DNA from: Bradyrhizobium sp. CCBAU 53340
Lineage (GTDB): Bacteria > Pseudomonadota > Alphaproteobacteria > Rhizobiales > Xanthobacteraceae
Assembly (NCBI RefSeq): GCF_015291645.1
Contig: NZ_CP030055.1
Span: forward strand, 4,030,001 to 4,094,000
Direction: 5' to 3'
Length of the DNA stretch: 64,000 bases
Part shown: positions 19,299 to 26,689 of the stretch, in pieces
Numbering within the stretch: position 1 is the stretch's first letter
How the letters are laid out: every line of letters starts with the position of its first letter
Notes under the pieces: model-generated
Seen by the model: only the letters and a program-made list of their open reading frames with translations
Told to the model about the DNA's origin: nothing
The model's database searches: none
Position numbers and translations under genes: made by a program

Positions 19299-19514
19299 TT
19301 AGTTACAAACGATCGTGCCGCCGTACCCGCCAGTGTTGATGCAATTGCGATGGCGGCACGCTTCTCGGGCTGCGTCCCATGCCGCGTCCTCGGCAGCATC
19401 AGCCTGTCTTCGGGCACCTTCGAACTGAGCACGGCAATTGACGTAGGCGTCCGTGCCCTTTTTCGCACCATAGGACAAGCACTGCTGGTCGTCCTTGGCG
19501 TCGTTGGCTGCCAC
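19299..19514 (-). pseudogene. Remnant of a small cysteine-containing lipoprotein-type gene
   Basis: The frame reads AANDAKDDQQCLSYGAKKGT then DAYVNCRAQFEGARRQADAA. The C-x-SYGAKxGTDAYVxCR pattern is one I know from small rhizobial lipoproteins. Those have an N-terminal lipoprotein signal; here the frame upstream of the only start (GTG 19514) lacks a signal peptide and runs into a stop near 19599. The likely reading is a 5'-truncated, decaying copy. It could be expressed as a 71-residue cytoplasmic protein if the GTG is used. Confidence 0.4.
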
Positions 19515-19604
19515 GCGCGATCGCGCGTCGCCAAGCCCGTTCCCGTGCGTACGACAAGCGAGTTGGCCGTTGGCTCTCCAACGCTCGTAGCACCGGCAAA
19601 TTGA

Positions 19605-20315
19605 CTAGCTTGCGTCAGCCACCCACGTAGGCTTACTCGCGCCCTTCTTCATGATCCCTATGAAATAGAAGACGCTCTCGCTTGTCAGCTTGTCGTGGTC
19701 GCCGTGCGTGAAAACGATCTCGACGCCCGCGTCCTCGATCATCTCTCGAAATGTATCGACGGTGGAGCCCCGATTGTTCTCCTGAAGAACGATCACGCCA
19801 TCGTCGGCCAGGTGGGGCTGTATGGTGCCGAAGAACTCCCGGTGGATGGCCCAGTCAGGGTCGTGCGCGCGAATGTCGCCCTGATATTGATCGATGAAGT
19901 GGGGCGGGTTGCTGACCACCAGGTTCCAGCGCTCGGCTTCCGGGATGCCCCGTAGATTGTTGGATTCATAGACCGAGACTCGATCCTCCAAATGGTTCAG
20001 TCGGACGGTGTTTCGGCAGCTCGCGACCGCGGCGGGGTTAATGTCGGCCAGGCACAAGGTTTCGCAAAGACCGTGTCCCAACATCGAGAAGCCGATAAAT
20101 GCCGGTCCAGCACACCACTCAAAGAGGCGGGCCTGTTTTGGCATCCGGCGAGAACGCAGAAATGGAATGAAGTCCTGGCCGAACTCGATGCCGCCTCCAT
20201 CGAGCTCGCTCTTGTATTCGACTGTAATCCCGCCGAGGACGACACGCTTGGCCGGCCTCAACCGGCGCAATGCGGGCCGAACGAAGCCATGCTCGAGCTG
20301 ATGCAGGATCCTCAT
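19605..20315 (-). CDS. Class I SAM-dependent methyltransferase (NPPH motif)
   Basis: 236 residues. A Rossmann-type motif I is seen at ARLFEWCAGPAFIGFSML (about residues 82-99), an acidic motif II at LCLADINPAAV, and motif IV as LVVSNPPHF (about 150-158). The NPP[H/Y/F] tetrapeptide places it with enzymes that methylate planar nitrogens: HemK/PrmC-like glutamine, adenine or rRNA guanine methylases. The charged N-terminus (RPALRRLRPAKRVVLGG) could touch nucleic acid or a protein partner. The substrate is not predictable. It stands alone in a gene-poor stretch next to small orphan genes, which suggests acquisition rather than core function. Confidence 0.75.
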   Translation of the reverse strand: MRILHQLEHGFVRPALRRLRPAKRVVLGGITVEYKSELDGGGIEFGQDFIPFLRSRRMPKQARLFEWCAGPAFIGFSMLGHGLCETLCLADINPAAVASCRNTVRLNHLEDRVSVYESNNLRGIPEAERWNLVVSNPPHFIDQYQGDIRAHDPDWAIHREFFGTIQPHLADDGVIVLQENNRGSTVDTFREMIEDAGVEIVFTHGDHDKLTSESVFYFIGIMKKGASKPTWVADAS

Positions 20316-20760
20316 GACTTCGCCGTTTCATTTGATTGCTGTACCTCACGGCAATGTTGCCGCCCGCAACCACGGCTTGTCAAACCGGCTCGTAACGCTT
20401 GGTTTTGCGACCTCAGCGGAGTCTGATCTTCGGGGTGGGGCAGGATCAGCACGACATCGACGAGCTCATCCGCATGGAGCGCAGCTGCCGCGATCTGGCA
20501 AGGCGGCTTGCCTCTGCTTGGTGCAACCGACGCCAAGCACGTCCAGCAGCGGCCCCGGCCACATCCATCAAGAGCCCCCACCGGCCGGGGCCGACCCCTA
20601 CGTCGAATCGTTAGCAACCATTCGCTTTCCAGCATCGCCGGCCAACGCTCTGCCCGTAGGCGTCGGTGGCTGAGAAACCAAACAAGAAGGCCGTCCATGC
20701 GGGCGGCCTTTCATTCCGAGGACTATATCGTCAGCGTTGGAGCGGCGGCCTTTCGCTGCC
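20316..20760. other. Gene-poor interval; possible decayed coding sequence
   Basis: No intact gene is convincing. On the plus strand around 20450-20515 a frame reads DIDELIRMERSCRDLARRLA, which resembles small rhizobial proteins built on an (R/M)ERxCRxxA helix, but it then degenerates. It may be a frameshifted remnant. A hairpin at 20687-20710 closes the interval. Confidence 0.3.
20687..20710 (+). terminator. Possible rho-independent terminator hairpin
   Basis: AAGGCCG (20687-20693) pairs with CGGCCTT (20704-20710) across a 10-base loop. Only a short T run follows, so termination strength is doubtful. It lies 51 bp downstream of the stop of the leftward double-glycine peptide gene and could equally act in that direction. 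Confidence 0.35.
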
Positions 20761-20934
20761 TTAGCCAGGCGGAAGGTAACCGCCCTTCGGCAGCTGCTTC
20801 ACCATTTCAAGATTCTTATCGATCGCCGCAAATAGCTTATCGAACGTACCCGCAGGAACAGTGAGGTTCGGAGAACCTCCCGAAACCGCTTCCAGCTCGG
20901 CGGCTGACAGTTCACGAGCGCTTATCGTCTTCAT
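20761..20934 (-). CDS. Double-glycine leader peptide (bacteriocin-like / secreted small peptide)
   Basis: 57 codons from ATG 20934, with GGGAGAA correctly spaced upstream. The leader ELSAAELEAVSGG fits the double-glycine consensus (LSxxELxxVxGG) recognised by peptidase-containing ABC transporters, with cleavage expected after Gly20. The predicted 37-residue mature peptide (SPNLTVPAGTFDKLFAAIDK...) is amphipathic, has no cysteines, and ends GGYLPPG. The reading frame continues open upstream to 21210, but only this start gives the leader at the N-terminus. No transporter or immunity gene is obvious next to it; the neighbouring tiny hydrophobic ORFs are the only candidates. Confidence 0.65.
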   Translation of the reverse strand: MKTISARELSAAELEAVSGGSPNLTVPAGTFDKLFAAIDKNLEMVKQLPKGGYLPPG

Positions 20935-21247
20935 CTGCGTTCTCCCTGTTCTGTGTATGGCTTGATTGCCATCGGATGCAGGATGTACGCGCTCCCAGCG
21001 ATGGTCGCTGTGACGCGCGTCACGTTGCCACCGTGTTCCGATATCCAGCGCAGACTGCACAAGGGCGGGGACCGTCAAAGACTGATGACGCACCGCCGGC
21101 GCGGTTGAAGCGCTGAACGATTTGGCCCGCCGGTTCACGCTGGCGGGCCTCAGGGCCCCCAGGTTTAGTACAACCCTAGATTCCTGGTCGCGCCCCGAGG
21201 AGCATGCCAAGCTGAACGTATATTCCGCGTTTCGGAAGGGGAAGCCG

Positions 21248-21328
21248 ATGCGCCTTTTATTGCCCTATCTCGGAATTGGTTTGTGTGCGTCGCTGGCCGC
21301 CTGGTTGTCCATGTTGTTACTTTACTAG
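21248..21328 (+). CDS. Tiny hydrophobic peptide (26 aa)
   Basis: MRLLLPYLGIGLCASLAAWL followed by SMLLLY: a single transmembrane helix with a positive N-terminus. AAGGGGAAG lies 3-11 bases before the ATG. Short single-helix peptides like this are common in rhizobia and easily missed. Whether it is expressed is unknown. Confidence 0.4.
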   Translation: MRLLLPYLGIGLCASLAAWLSMLLLY

Positions 21329-21677
21329 TGGGCCCTTGCCTGAACGCAGGAACGCGGGGCAATTCTGCTGCGTTACACATCGCTCGCCGTGACAGCGGCG
21401 TGGCCCGAAAGACCACTGGCCAATAGGTTGCGACGCCCATGGCCAGCGGGTCTGAGGGCCCGCTAAAATTCCAGCGGAGGCTAGCCGAGCTTGCCGCATC
21501 TAAGTGCCGGCAGCTTGCGTCCCTTCGTCGCGCACCATCCGTTTCACAAAGGTGCCGTTTTCATGCAGATCAAGCCAGCCCTTGTCGACAGCTTATCGAA
21601 CGCCAGCTCCGAACTCGGCGCCCGTCGCCTTGCAGGGGCCTTCGACAGGAATGGTTCGTTGATCTTCTGAGGCGGCC
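21329..21677. other. Interval without a convincing gene
   Basis: About 350 bp in which I see no frame with normal protein character, no RNA gene and no strong hairpin. It has short GC-rich stretches only and is probably eroded island DNA. Confidence 0.3.
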
Positions 21678-21791
21678 TCAGAAAAGACTCATCGCCAAAC
21701 CAGCGAGAAAGATCACGAAGCCAACCGCTGCGATGCCAAGGCAAACGCGCGCGTGGAATGAGTAGGTCTCGACTTGGGGGTCGTGGATCAT
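21678..21791 (-). CDS. Small single-pass membrane protein (37 aa)
   Basis: From ATG 21791 the protein is MIHDPQVETYSFHARVCLGI then AAVGFVIFLAGLAMSLF, ending at TGA 21678-21680. It has a short polar N-terminus and one long membrane helix. The layout (a charged segment ending in an aromatic residue, then GIxxxGFxIFLAG) is very gene-like. A TTG in frame upstream, after a TGA, could extend it by 14 residues. Function unknown. Confidence 0.5.
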   Translation of the reverse strand: MIHDPQVETYSFHARVCLGIAAVGFVIFLAGLAMSLF

Positions 21792-21872
21792 GACGTCTAC
21801 TTCGGCGCCTGTAGCCCGGACGATTGCGCCCAATCATCCAAATGGGTAGCTACTTCAGCTTGCCGCGCCTTC

Positions 21873-22085
21873 TTAATCATGGCGTCTCTCTCTGGCCCAG
21901 GGCTGCGGGCCAGGTTCGCGAGCCTCGATAGCCTTGCGCAGATCATCGGCCACTGAGAGGAGAGCTTCTCTTTCGATTGCCCAAGTCGAGACCGACGCGG
22001 ACTCGCGGCACACGCGCTCCAGCCTGCGGAATTCTTTCAACTCCCGGTTCAACGGCAGTTCCCCAGCCTGAGGCGACCCGTCCAA
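21873..22085 (-). CDS. Small helical hypothetical protein (70 aa)
   Basis: The core helix LKEFRRLERVCRESASVSTW then AIEREALLSVADDLRKAIEA matches the general pattern of short rhizobial proteins with an RxERxCRxxA helix followed by a second amphipathic helix. The only upstream start is TTG 22085. The tail is Arg/Pro-rich. Function unknown; homologous small proteins occur in many copies per genome as far as I recall. Confidence 0.55.
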   Translation of the reverse strand: MDGSPQAGELPLNRELKEFRRLERVCRESASVSTWAIEREALLSVADDLRKAIEAREPGPQPWARERRHD

Positions 22086-22158
22086 ATATCAGTATCAACC
22101 TACCCGATTGCCTAGTTTTCCCGCATTAACAAATATCAACCGCCGCGCGCAACGTCGC

Positions 22159-22398
22159 TTAAGTGCGAGTTCCGGTTTTGGAACTATCCGGCCTCCACCT
22201 ATCGATCACGCCGTGCATAATTCGCGCGAACATCGTTGCCCAATCCAGCGCTTGCTGTCGGATCATCTGCTCCGGCCGCAGCCGACGCGACGGCAGGTCG
22301 TCGAAATAGAAATAGACGCTCCGGCGACCGTCAGCGAAGCGCACCTCGAAGCTGCCGGTGTCCGGCACGGCTTCGTGCTTGATGAGGCGGACGGTCAT
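22159..22398 (-). CDS. Conserved hypothetical protein (79 aa)
   Basis: MTVRLIKHEAVPDTGSFEVR then FADGRRSVYFYFDDLPSRRL. This GSFEVRF-DG-(x)YFY-DD-P-RR-RP core is a widely repeated small protein family in Bradyrhizobium, normally ending in a helix (here QALDWATMFARIMHG). Family function is unknown. The start is ATG 22398. The sequence is full length for the family, so it is probably intact despite the decayed surroundings. Confidence 0.7.
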   Translation of the reverse strand: MTVRLIKHEAVPDTGSFEVRFADGRRSVYFYFDDLPSRRLRPEQMIRQQALDWATMFARIMHGVIDRWRPDSSKTGTRT

Positions 22399-22586
22399 GC
22401 CGGCATCGAAGCACGGCGCCGGCGAGAGTCAAATTGTCGATTACTGTGGCTCGGACCACGTGCGAGCTACCGCGCGTTGTAGATGTGGAAAAGTCGTCGT
22501 CGACGACTATTCGTCGTCCTCTCCTGCAAGGAAGCGATCAGTGGCCCGATCAACTTCAGCCCGGTCGGCGGAGGACGCACCTGCAG

Positions 22587-22751
22587 CTACTTCTGGAGCA
22601 GAAGCCCCTTCGCTCGTGCCATACGTCTCACTGAGCCGGCATGGCGGCCTAACTCGGCCGCGATCTTCGCTACGCCAGCCCCCCTCCGGGCCAGTCTAAC
22701 CAATGCTTTGACTTCCGAGTCGGTCCACTCTTTCGGCTTCGGTGCCTTCAT
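22587..22751 (-). CDS. Small helix-turn-helix protein (SANT/Myb- or GcrA-like, 54 aa)
   Basis: MKAPKPKEWTDSEVKALVRL then ARRGAGVAKIAAELGRHAGS. This is a Trp-containing first helix, a GxxVxxIAxxLGRxxGSV helix-turn-helix and a third helix ending RMARAKGLLL. The arrangement resembles the DNA-binding domains of small 'SANT-like' rhizobial proteins and of GcrA. The open frame extends to 22901, but ATG 22751 gives the normal N-terminus. Probably a small DNA-binding regulator; targets unknown. Confidence 0.65.
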   Translation of the reverse strand: MKAPKPKEWTDSEVKALVRLARRGAGVAKIAAELGRHAGSVRRMARAKGLLLQK

Positions 22752-23092
22752 CGTGCAGCAATCCGCGTTCAACTGAAACACAAAGCAGTCAATCGGGATT
22801 CGTAACTTCGGGAACTTGGGAAATTTACGGGTGGTCAGCGGCTGATAGACGCCGATGCAGCCAGCCTGATTGCGCCTCTTGCTCTTTCCGTTCGGGGCCA
22901 AGCCGATCAGTGCCGGTTCGCTCGCGCCATCCAGGTTAATGGCGGCCGGAGCTTTGCGGCCGAAGCCCAGCTAGGCTATTGCTCATCGGCTGGCCATCGC
23001 CGCTGCTTAGGGGCAGGGCAATTTCAAGTGACTGGCAGGAGCCGCTGGTGATTGTGCGGACGCTGGCGGCTCCACGACGGGAGGCAAAGCTT
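22752..23092. other. Interval without a convincing gene
   Basis: About 340 bp between two leftward small genes. The frames present have biased, shadow-like composition. Nothing recognisable is seen. Confidence 0.3.
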
Positions 23093-23398
23093 TCAGTGCG
23101 GCCTTTGATCCAGTGATTTGAGCAGCGCGTGCAGAAAGGCACTGGCATGATCATAATTCGAATTGCCGTCTGCCACTGCGTGAGCGCGTAGCCCCAGTTC
23201 GTGCCCTAAGGTTTCAGAGCCAATCGCATCGGCGCGGTCTGCCCAGTAATCGAGGAGGTCATCAGAGATGCTTTGGCTCGATATGAACAGGTGCAACAAC
23301 CGAGCTGCACCATCGTGGTTCTCGCTGTGCTCCGCTGCGAATGCATACAGCGCGAACAAGCCTCGGAAATGATCACGGGATACCGATCGCCGGGACAT
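23093..23398 (-). CDS. Hypothetical protein (101 aa), helical
   Basis: ATG 23398 is preceded by GGAGAAT. The protein (MSRRSVSRDHFRGLFALYAF then AAEHSENHDGAARLLHLFIS...) is balanced in composition, mostly helical, with a Leu-rich C-terminal helix (SAFLHALLKSLDQ). I recognise no family. It lies just outside the left boundary region of the tRNA-integrated element. Confidence 0.55.
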   Translation of the reverse strand: MSRRSVSRDHFRGLFALYAFAAEHSENHDGAARLLHLFISSQSISDDLLDYWADRADAIGSETLGHELGLRAHAVADGNSNYDHASAFLHALLKSLDQRPH

Positions 23399-23634
23399 GA
23401 GGTATTCTCCGCCCTGAAAATTAAATGCTCAGCAAATCAGGTTAACACTACAGCATTCGAGCGCCGGGAAAAAGTGGCATGCGCGGGCCCTCGGGGCTTG
23501 GTGGTGGGCGCGTGCTGACCACAACATCACGCAAGCCAATCAGCGGGCCAAGGCAAGGCCGTCACTTTGGTGAGGCAAGCGCCCTTGATGATGCGCGTCA
23601 CGCGGAGGTGACTTTAACGGATTAGAATGACGCC

Positions 23635-23904
23635 ATGGCTTAGGTGGGCTGGGGCCGCCCATTCGACGACCCGATCAAGCTCGATGACGGCAGGATGCTG
23701 CGTACCTTGCGCGACGCGGGCGCGTACATCGCTGCGCTCCCTGAGCCGTGCACGATCAGCCGGCATGGCAAGCAGCACTGGAGGCGCTGCTGCTGGTGGT
23801 CGAGCGCGGTGGGCCAGTTCATGCTCGACGAAATCGGGATCAGGCGGGCGATCAATGCCGGCAGGCCAGCGCCGGGGCCGAGAAGGAAACAGGCGAGAGT
23901 ATAA
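23635..23904 (+). pseudogene. Decayed small hypothetical gene (premature stop plus two compensating frameshifts)
   Basis: The frame opens ATG GCT TAG, a stop at codon 3, then continues WGRPFDDPIKLDDGRMLRTL, RDAGAYIAALPEP, the start of a small conserved rhizobial protein family. Near 23745 the family sequence shifts to another frame (AWQAALEALLLVVERGGP). Near 23816 it returns to the first frame (FMLDEIGIRRAINAGRP). Read through these shifts, the segment gives a complete family member, so the copy is recognisably full length but broken at three places. Confidence 0.7.
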
Positions 23905-24007
23905 CCGAGTGGTCAGGTGAGGGCTGCTACTCAGGTGCTACACGAGTTATGTAGCAATCGAGGAGCAGATCGGATTTTACGGATATCTAGTTGTATTTTC
24001 TAGTGTA

Positions 24008-24056
24008 TTTGGTGAGCGCGCTGGGGCTCGAACCCAGGACCCCGTGATTAAAAGTC
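24008..24056 (-). repeat. attL: 49-bp duplicate of the tRNA-Lys 3' end
   Basis: Identical base for base to 39393-39441. It spans the T-arm, variable region and most of the anticodon arm of the tRNA but stops at GATTAAAAGTC, after which the sequence differs from a tRNA. It is the displaced original 3' end of the target tRNA left by site-specific integration. Confidence 0.92.
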
Positions 24057-24183
24057 CTGTTTCCCCGAATTTGGTGGCTACCCACGCCGCTCATGTCTTG
24101 CTTCATCGCCTGTGTTTTAAGGCTTTTCGTTTCAACGGCACATGATTACTGTGGCTCCAGTGGACGCCGAAAGACAAGATTTC

Positions 24184-24201
24184 GCTACCCAGGCGCTACC
24201 C
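24184..24201 (+). promoter_or_regulatory. Candidate integrase arm-type sites, left (paired GCTACCC)
   Basis: GCTACCC occurs at 24184-24190 and 24195-24201, an 11-bp offset, followed by ACGGAAGG. The same pair with the same spacing and a near-identical tail lies near the right end at 39311-39328. The left pair is just before the integrase start. Paired short repeats near both ends are typical of tyrosine-integrase arm-binding sites; the left pair could also regulate the integrase gene. Confidence 0.45.
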
Positions 24202-24217
24202 ACGGAAGGCGGGGACC

Positions 24218-25444
24218 ATGAAGTTTACCAAGGACAGCCTGAACAAGCTGAAGGCAGAGCGCGAGAAGGCGGGCAATCCCGAGCGCGTTTATTGGGATGA
24301 TGAGACGCCGGGCTTCGGCCTGCGCTTCCGTGCCGGCTCGACCTCCGGCTCGTTCATCGCCCATTTCCGCATTGGCGATAAGCAGCGCAAGATGACCATC
24401 GACAAGCAGGGCAAGATTTCGGTCGATGACGCCCGCGAGCGCGCGCGCGAATACTTCCAGCAGGCCAAAAAGAATATCGATCCGGCCGTCCAGCTCCGGA
24501 AGGACAAGAAGCGGGCCTCCAAGGCCCTTGAGCCGCTGATCCAGCCGTTCCTCGATTACCTTGAGCACGACCGGAAGCGCTCGCCGTCCTACGTCGGTGA
24601 GAACAAGCGCTCGCTGGAGCGCTATTTCGCCGCCCTGCACACCTTCGCCCCCGACGACATCGACCGGGAAATGGTCTCGACCGAATTGCGCAACATCAAG
24701 ACCGGCCACGGCCCCATCGCGATGAACCGCAGCCGGGCGCACCTGTCGAAGTTCTTCAACTGGATGATTGCCGAGGGCGCGGCCAGCCACAATCCGGTCA
24801 CCGGCACCAACAAGACGGACGAGCACGAGCGCGACCGCGTCCTGACCTTCGCCGAGCTGGCAAACATCTGGAACGCCTGCGACGGCGGCGAGCAGTCGGA
24901 CAAGATCATCCGCCTGTTGATGCTAACCGCGATGCGCCGCGACCAGATCACCAAGCTGCGCTGGAGCGAGGTCAATTTCGAGGAGGAGCGCATCGAGCTG
25001 CCCGCCAAGCAGGGCCGCACCAAGAACAAGGAAAAGTTCCTGATGCCGTTGTCGAAGCCGGCGTTGGCGATCCTGAAGACGATGAAGGCGCGCGAGAACA
25101 TCCCGTTCGTGTTCGGCGAGGGCGAGAAGGGCTTCTCTGGCCATAGCAACGCCAAGGAGCGCGTGGACGCGATCATGAAAGAGCGCGGCACCACGGTGCC
25201 AAATTGGACCTATCACGACTTCCGCACCGCCTTCCAGACGCATGCGCAGGACGCGCTGAAGGTGCCGTTCCACGTCGCCGATCTGCTGTTGAGCCACAAG
25301 GGCAGCGCGGTGCGCAAGGGTGCCGCGAAGCACTACAATTTTGCGCAGTATCTCGACGAGAAGGTCGATGCGATGAGCAAGTGGGGCCGCTTCATCGAGA
25401 GCCTGTCGAAGTCGCCGAAGCCCGACTTGCGGCTCGTCGCCTAG
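24218..25444 (+). CDS. int: Tyrosine recombinase (phage-type integrase)
   Basis: 408 residues. The N-terminal arm-binding domain is about 1-90 (VYWDDETPGFGLRFRAG...), the core-binding SAM-like domain about 105-190, and the catalytic domain about 205-390. Catalytic residues visible: Arg240 in TAMRRDQITKLRW, His333 and Arg336 in HDFRTAF, His360 in LLLSHKG, and the likely nucleophile Tyr373 in KHYNF. The gene begins next to attL and reads into the element, as expected for an integrase acting on tRNA-Lys. Its 3' end overlaps the oppositely oriented AlpA-like gene by 53 bp, so one may interfere with expression of the other. Confidence 0.95.
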   Translation: MKFTKDSLNKLKAEREKAGNPERVYWDDETPGFGLRFRAGSTSGSFIAHFRIGDKQRKMTIDKQGKISVDDARERAREYFQQAKKNIDPAVQLRKDKKRASKALEPLIQPFLDYLEHDRKRSPSYVGENKRSLERYFAALHTFAPDDIDREMVSTELRNIKTGHGPIAMNRSRAHLSKFFNWMIAEGAASHNPVTGTNKTDEHERDRVLTFAELANIWNACDGGEQSDKIIRLLMLTAMRRDQITKLRWSEVNFEEERIELPAKQGRTKNKEKFLMPLSKPALAILKTMKARENIPFVFGEGEKGFSGHSNAKERVDAIMKERGTTVPNWTYHDFRTAFQTHAQDALKVPFHVADLLLSHKGSAVRKGAAKHYNFAQYLDEKVDAMSKWGRFIESLSKSPKPDLRLVA

Positions 25445-25676
25445 ACCGGCTCTTGCCGGTATCACTCCCGAGCGCGCCGGCATCAGTCGAGCGTGCTCTT
25501 ATTTTGCTTGCGACCCATTCATCGACTTCGGCGGCGACCCAGCCGACGCGCCATTCCGAGATCAGCACGCGCCGGGGAAACTTCCCATTCGCCTCCAACC
25601 GATCCAGTTGGCGGCGGCTCAGAAGGACGCCGTGGTCCTTCAACTCATCGAACGTCAACAACAACGCCATGTTCAT
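25392..25676 (-). CDS. AlpA-family small DNA-binding protein (putative excisionase/regulator)
   Basis: 94 residues. Residues 1-65 form a MerR/AlpA-like winged helix: LLTFDELKDHGVLLSRRQLD, RLEANGKFPRRVLISEWRVG, WVAAEVDEWVASKIRARS. This is the standard AlpA pattern (helix-turn-helix, then W-x-x-x-E-V-D-x-W). A Ser/Arg-rich tail runs antisense to the end of the integrase gene. In satellites and prophages, AlpA proteins activate integrase/excision genes or act as excisionases. Start ATG 25676; the ATG two codons later is equally possible. Confidence 0.85.
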   Translation of the reverse strand: MNMALLLTFDELKDHGVLLSRRQLDRLEANGKFPRRVLISEWRVGWVAAEVDEWVASKIRARSTDAGALGSDTGKSRSRRRAASRASATSTGSR

Positions 25677-26024
25677 GATGCCGGGTTAAGCGATCAGCCA
25701 GATGTTTGTCCGGCGAAGTCTGGCCTCGCGTAGACTTATAGCGCCGGGTTTGTGCGCGTGAAGACGTGCGGAAAAATGTGATCGTAAAAAACAGGATTTG
25801 ATGATCGCGTGCATCGCGCAGCATTTTTGTTGTTGACGCCGCAAAAGTCCGCCTTAGCTTGATGGTTGTCGTCCCGCAGGGCGACCGGATCTGAACCGCG
25901 CCCCGCAAGGTCAGGCGGCCAGCTCTCGCAACGAACGCGGATCATACGCGCTGGACTGTAGCGCCATCGATGATGCCGCAGGAAAAGGCCCTTCAGGGCC
26001 TCCGCGTTGTGATGGAGCTGTGCG
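25677..26024 (+). promoter_or_regulatory. Control region upstream of the early operon, with promoter-like boxes and a hairpin
   Basis: A 348-bp non-coding interval between the leftward AlpA-like gene and the rightward early genes. TTGACG (25833-25838) and TAGCTT (25855-25860) are spaced 16 bp, a good sigma70-type promoter for the rightward genes. AGGCCC-TTCA-GGGCCT (25986-26001) forms a tight hairpin in the resulting leader, 23 bases before the first ATG, possibly an attenuator or operator. This is the natural lysis/lysogeny-like switch region of the element. Confidence 0.45.
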
Positions 26025-26300
26025 ATGGACATCAAGAAACTCACCGAGCAGGAACTACGGCGGCGCATTTTGGCGCTGCTGAACGAGAGCAGCGGCGTGA
26101 TCGACTACGCCGACGTGCGCGCCAAGCTCAAAATCCGATCCCGAACGCTGCTCAACTACCACGCCGACCGGCTGGAGGAGGCCGGGCTCGTTCGCGTCGA
26201 GCGGAAATTCTGCGGGCGTATGCCCGTCACGACGCTGCGGCTCGCGCGACCGGATGCGCGGCGCGGCACCAACCCCGAGCCTGAGGAGGTGCATGTATGA
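26025..26300 (+). CDS. Small winged-helix DNA-binding protein
   Basis: 91 residues: MDIKKLTEQELRRRILALLN then ESSGVIDYADVRAKLKIRSR, TLLNYHADRLEEAGLVRVER. This is a clear winged-helix layout (helix, recognition helix with SRTLLNYHADRL, then beta-wing with RMPVTTLRLA). First gene of the rightward early operon; its stop overlaps the next start (ATGA, 26297-26300). Probably a regulator of the element's own genes or of replication. Confidence 0.7.
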   Translation: MDIKKLTEQELRRRILALLNESSGVIDYADVRAKLKIRSRTLLNYHADRLEEAGLVRVERKFCGRMPVTTLRLARPDARRGTNPEPEEVHV

Positions 26301-26689
26301 AAAGACCCCCGCCGAAGGCATCGGCGAGGGCCTCGATCACAGAGCAACTTTATCCCGACAACAGAGCAAGCTTAACTGATCGAGCCGCTCCCGCCAACAA
26401 GGAAACGCACAATAGCGATGCCGTGGACACTTTGCGCGCTGGCATCCATCTCGCCGCGCTGTGGCGCGGGCCGAGGGACAGGTCGCGAGCAATTCAATTC
26501 ACGTTGCGTGAGTTCAACGGCGTCGAGTTCCTCGACATCCGGCAATTCGTCTCGTCGTCGGGCTTTATGATCCCGACCCGAAGGGGCGTGACAATCAGCG
26601 TGCAACAACTCGGCCGTTTTGCCGAGGCGGCCGGTACGGCGTACCGCAAGGCGGTCGCAATGGGCCTCGTTACTGCGAGGTCGTCATGA
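26297..26689 (+). CDS. PC4/p15-like transcriptional coactivator domain protein
   Basis: 130 residues. The N-terminal 60 are polar and probably disordered. Residues about 65-125 (AIQFTLREFNGVEFLDIRQF then VSSSGFMIPTRRGVTISVQQ) match the single-stranded-DNA-binding PC4 fold: four beta-strands with LRE-x-(N)G-x-x-x-DIR, a PTRRG turn, then a helix. Bacterial PC4-like proteins occur in phages and bind ssDNA during replication or transcription. It overlaps both neighbours by ATGA, indicating a tightly coupled early operon with the HTH and replication-type genes. Confidence 0.7.
   Translation: MKRPPPKASARASITEQLYPDNRASLTDRAAPANKETHNSDAVDTLRAGIHLAALWRGPRDRSRAIQFTLREFNGVEFLDIRQFVSSSGFMIPTRRGVTISVQQLGRFAEAAGTAYRKAVAMGLVTARSS

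Noticed and set aside
20314..20673. 119-codon plus-strand frame
   Set aside because: Pro/Ala/Ser/His-rich, shadow-like sequence with no family match; only a short decayed helix in another frame is suggestive.
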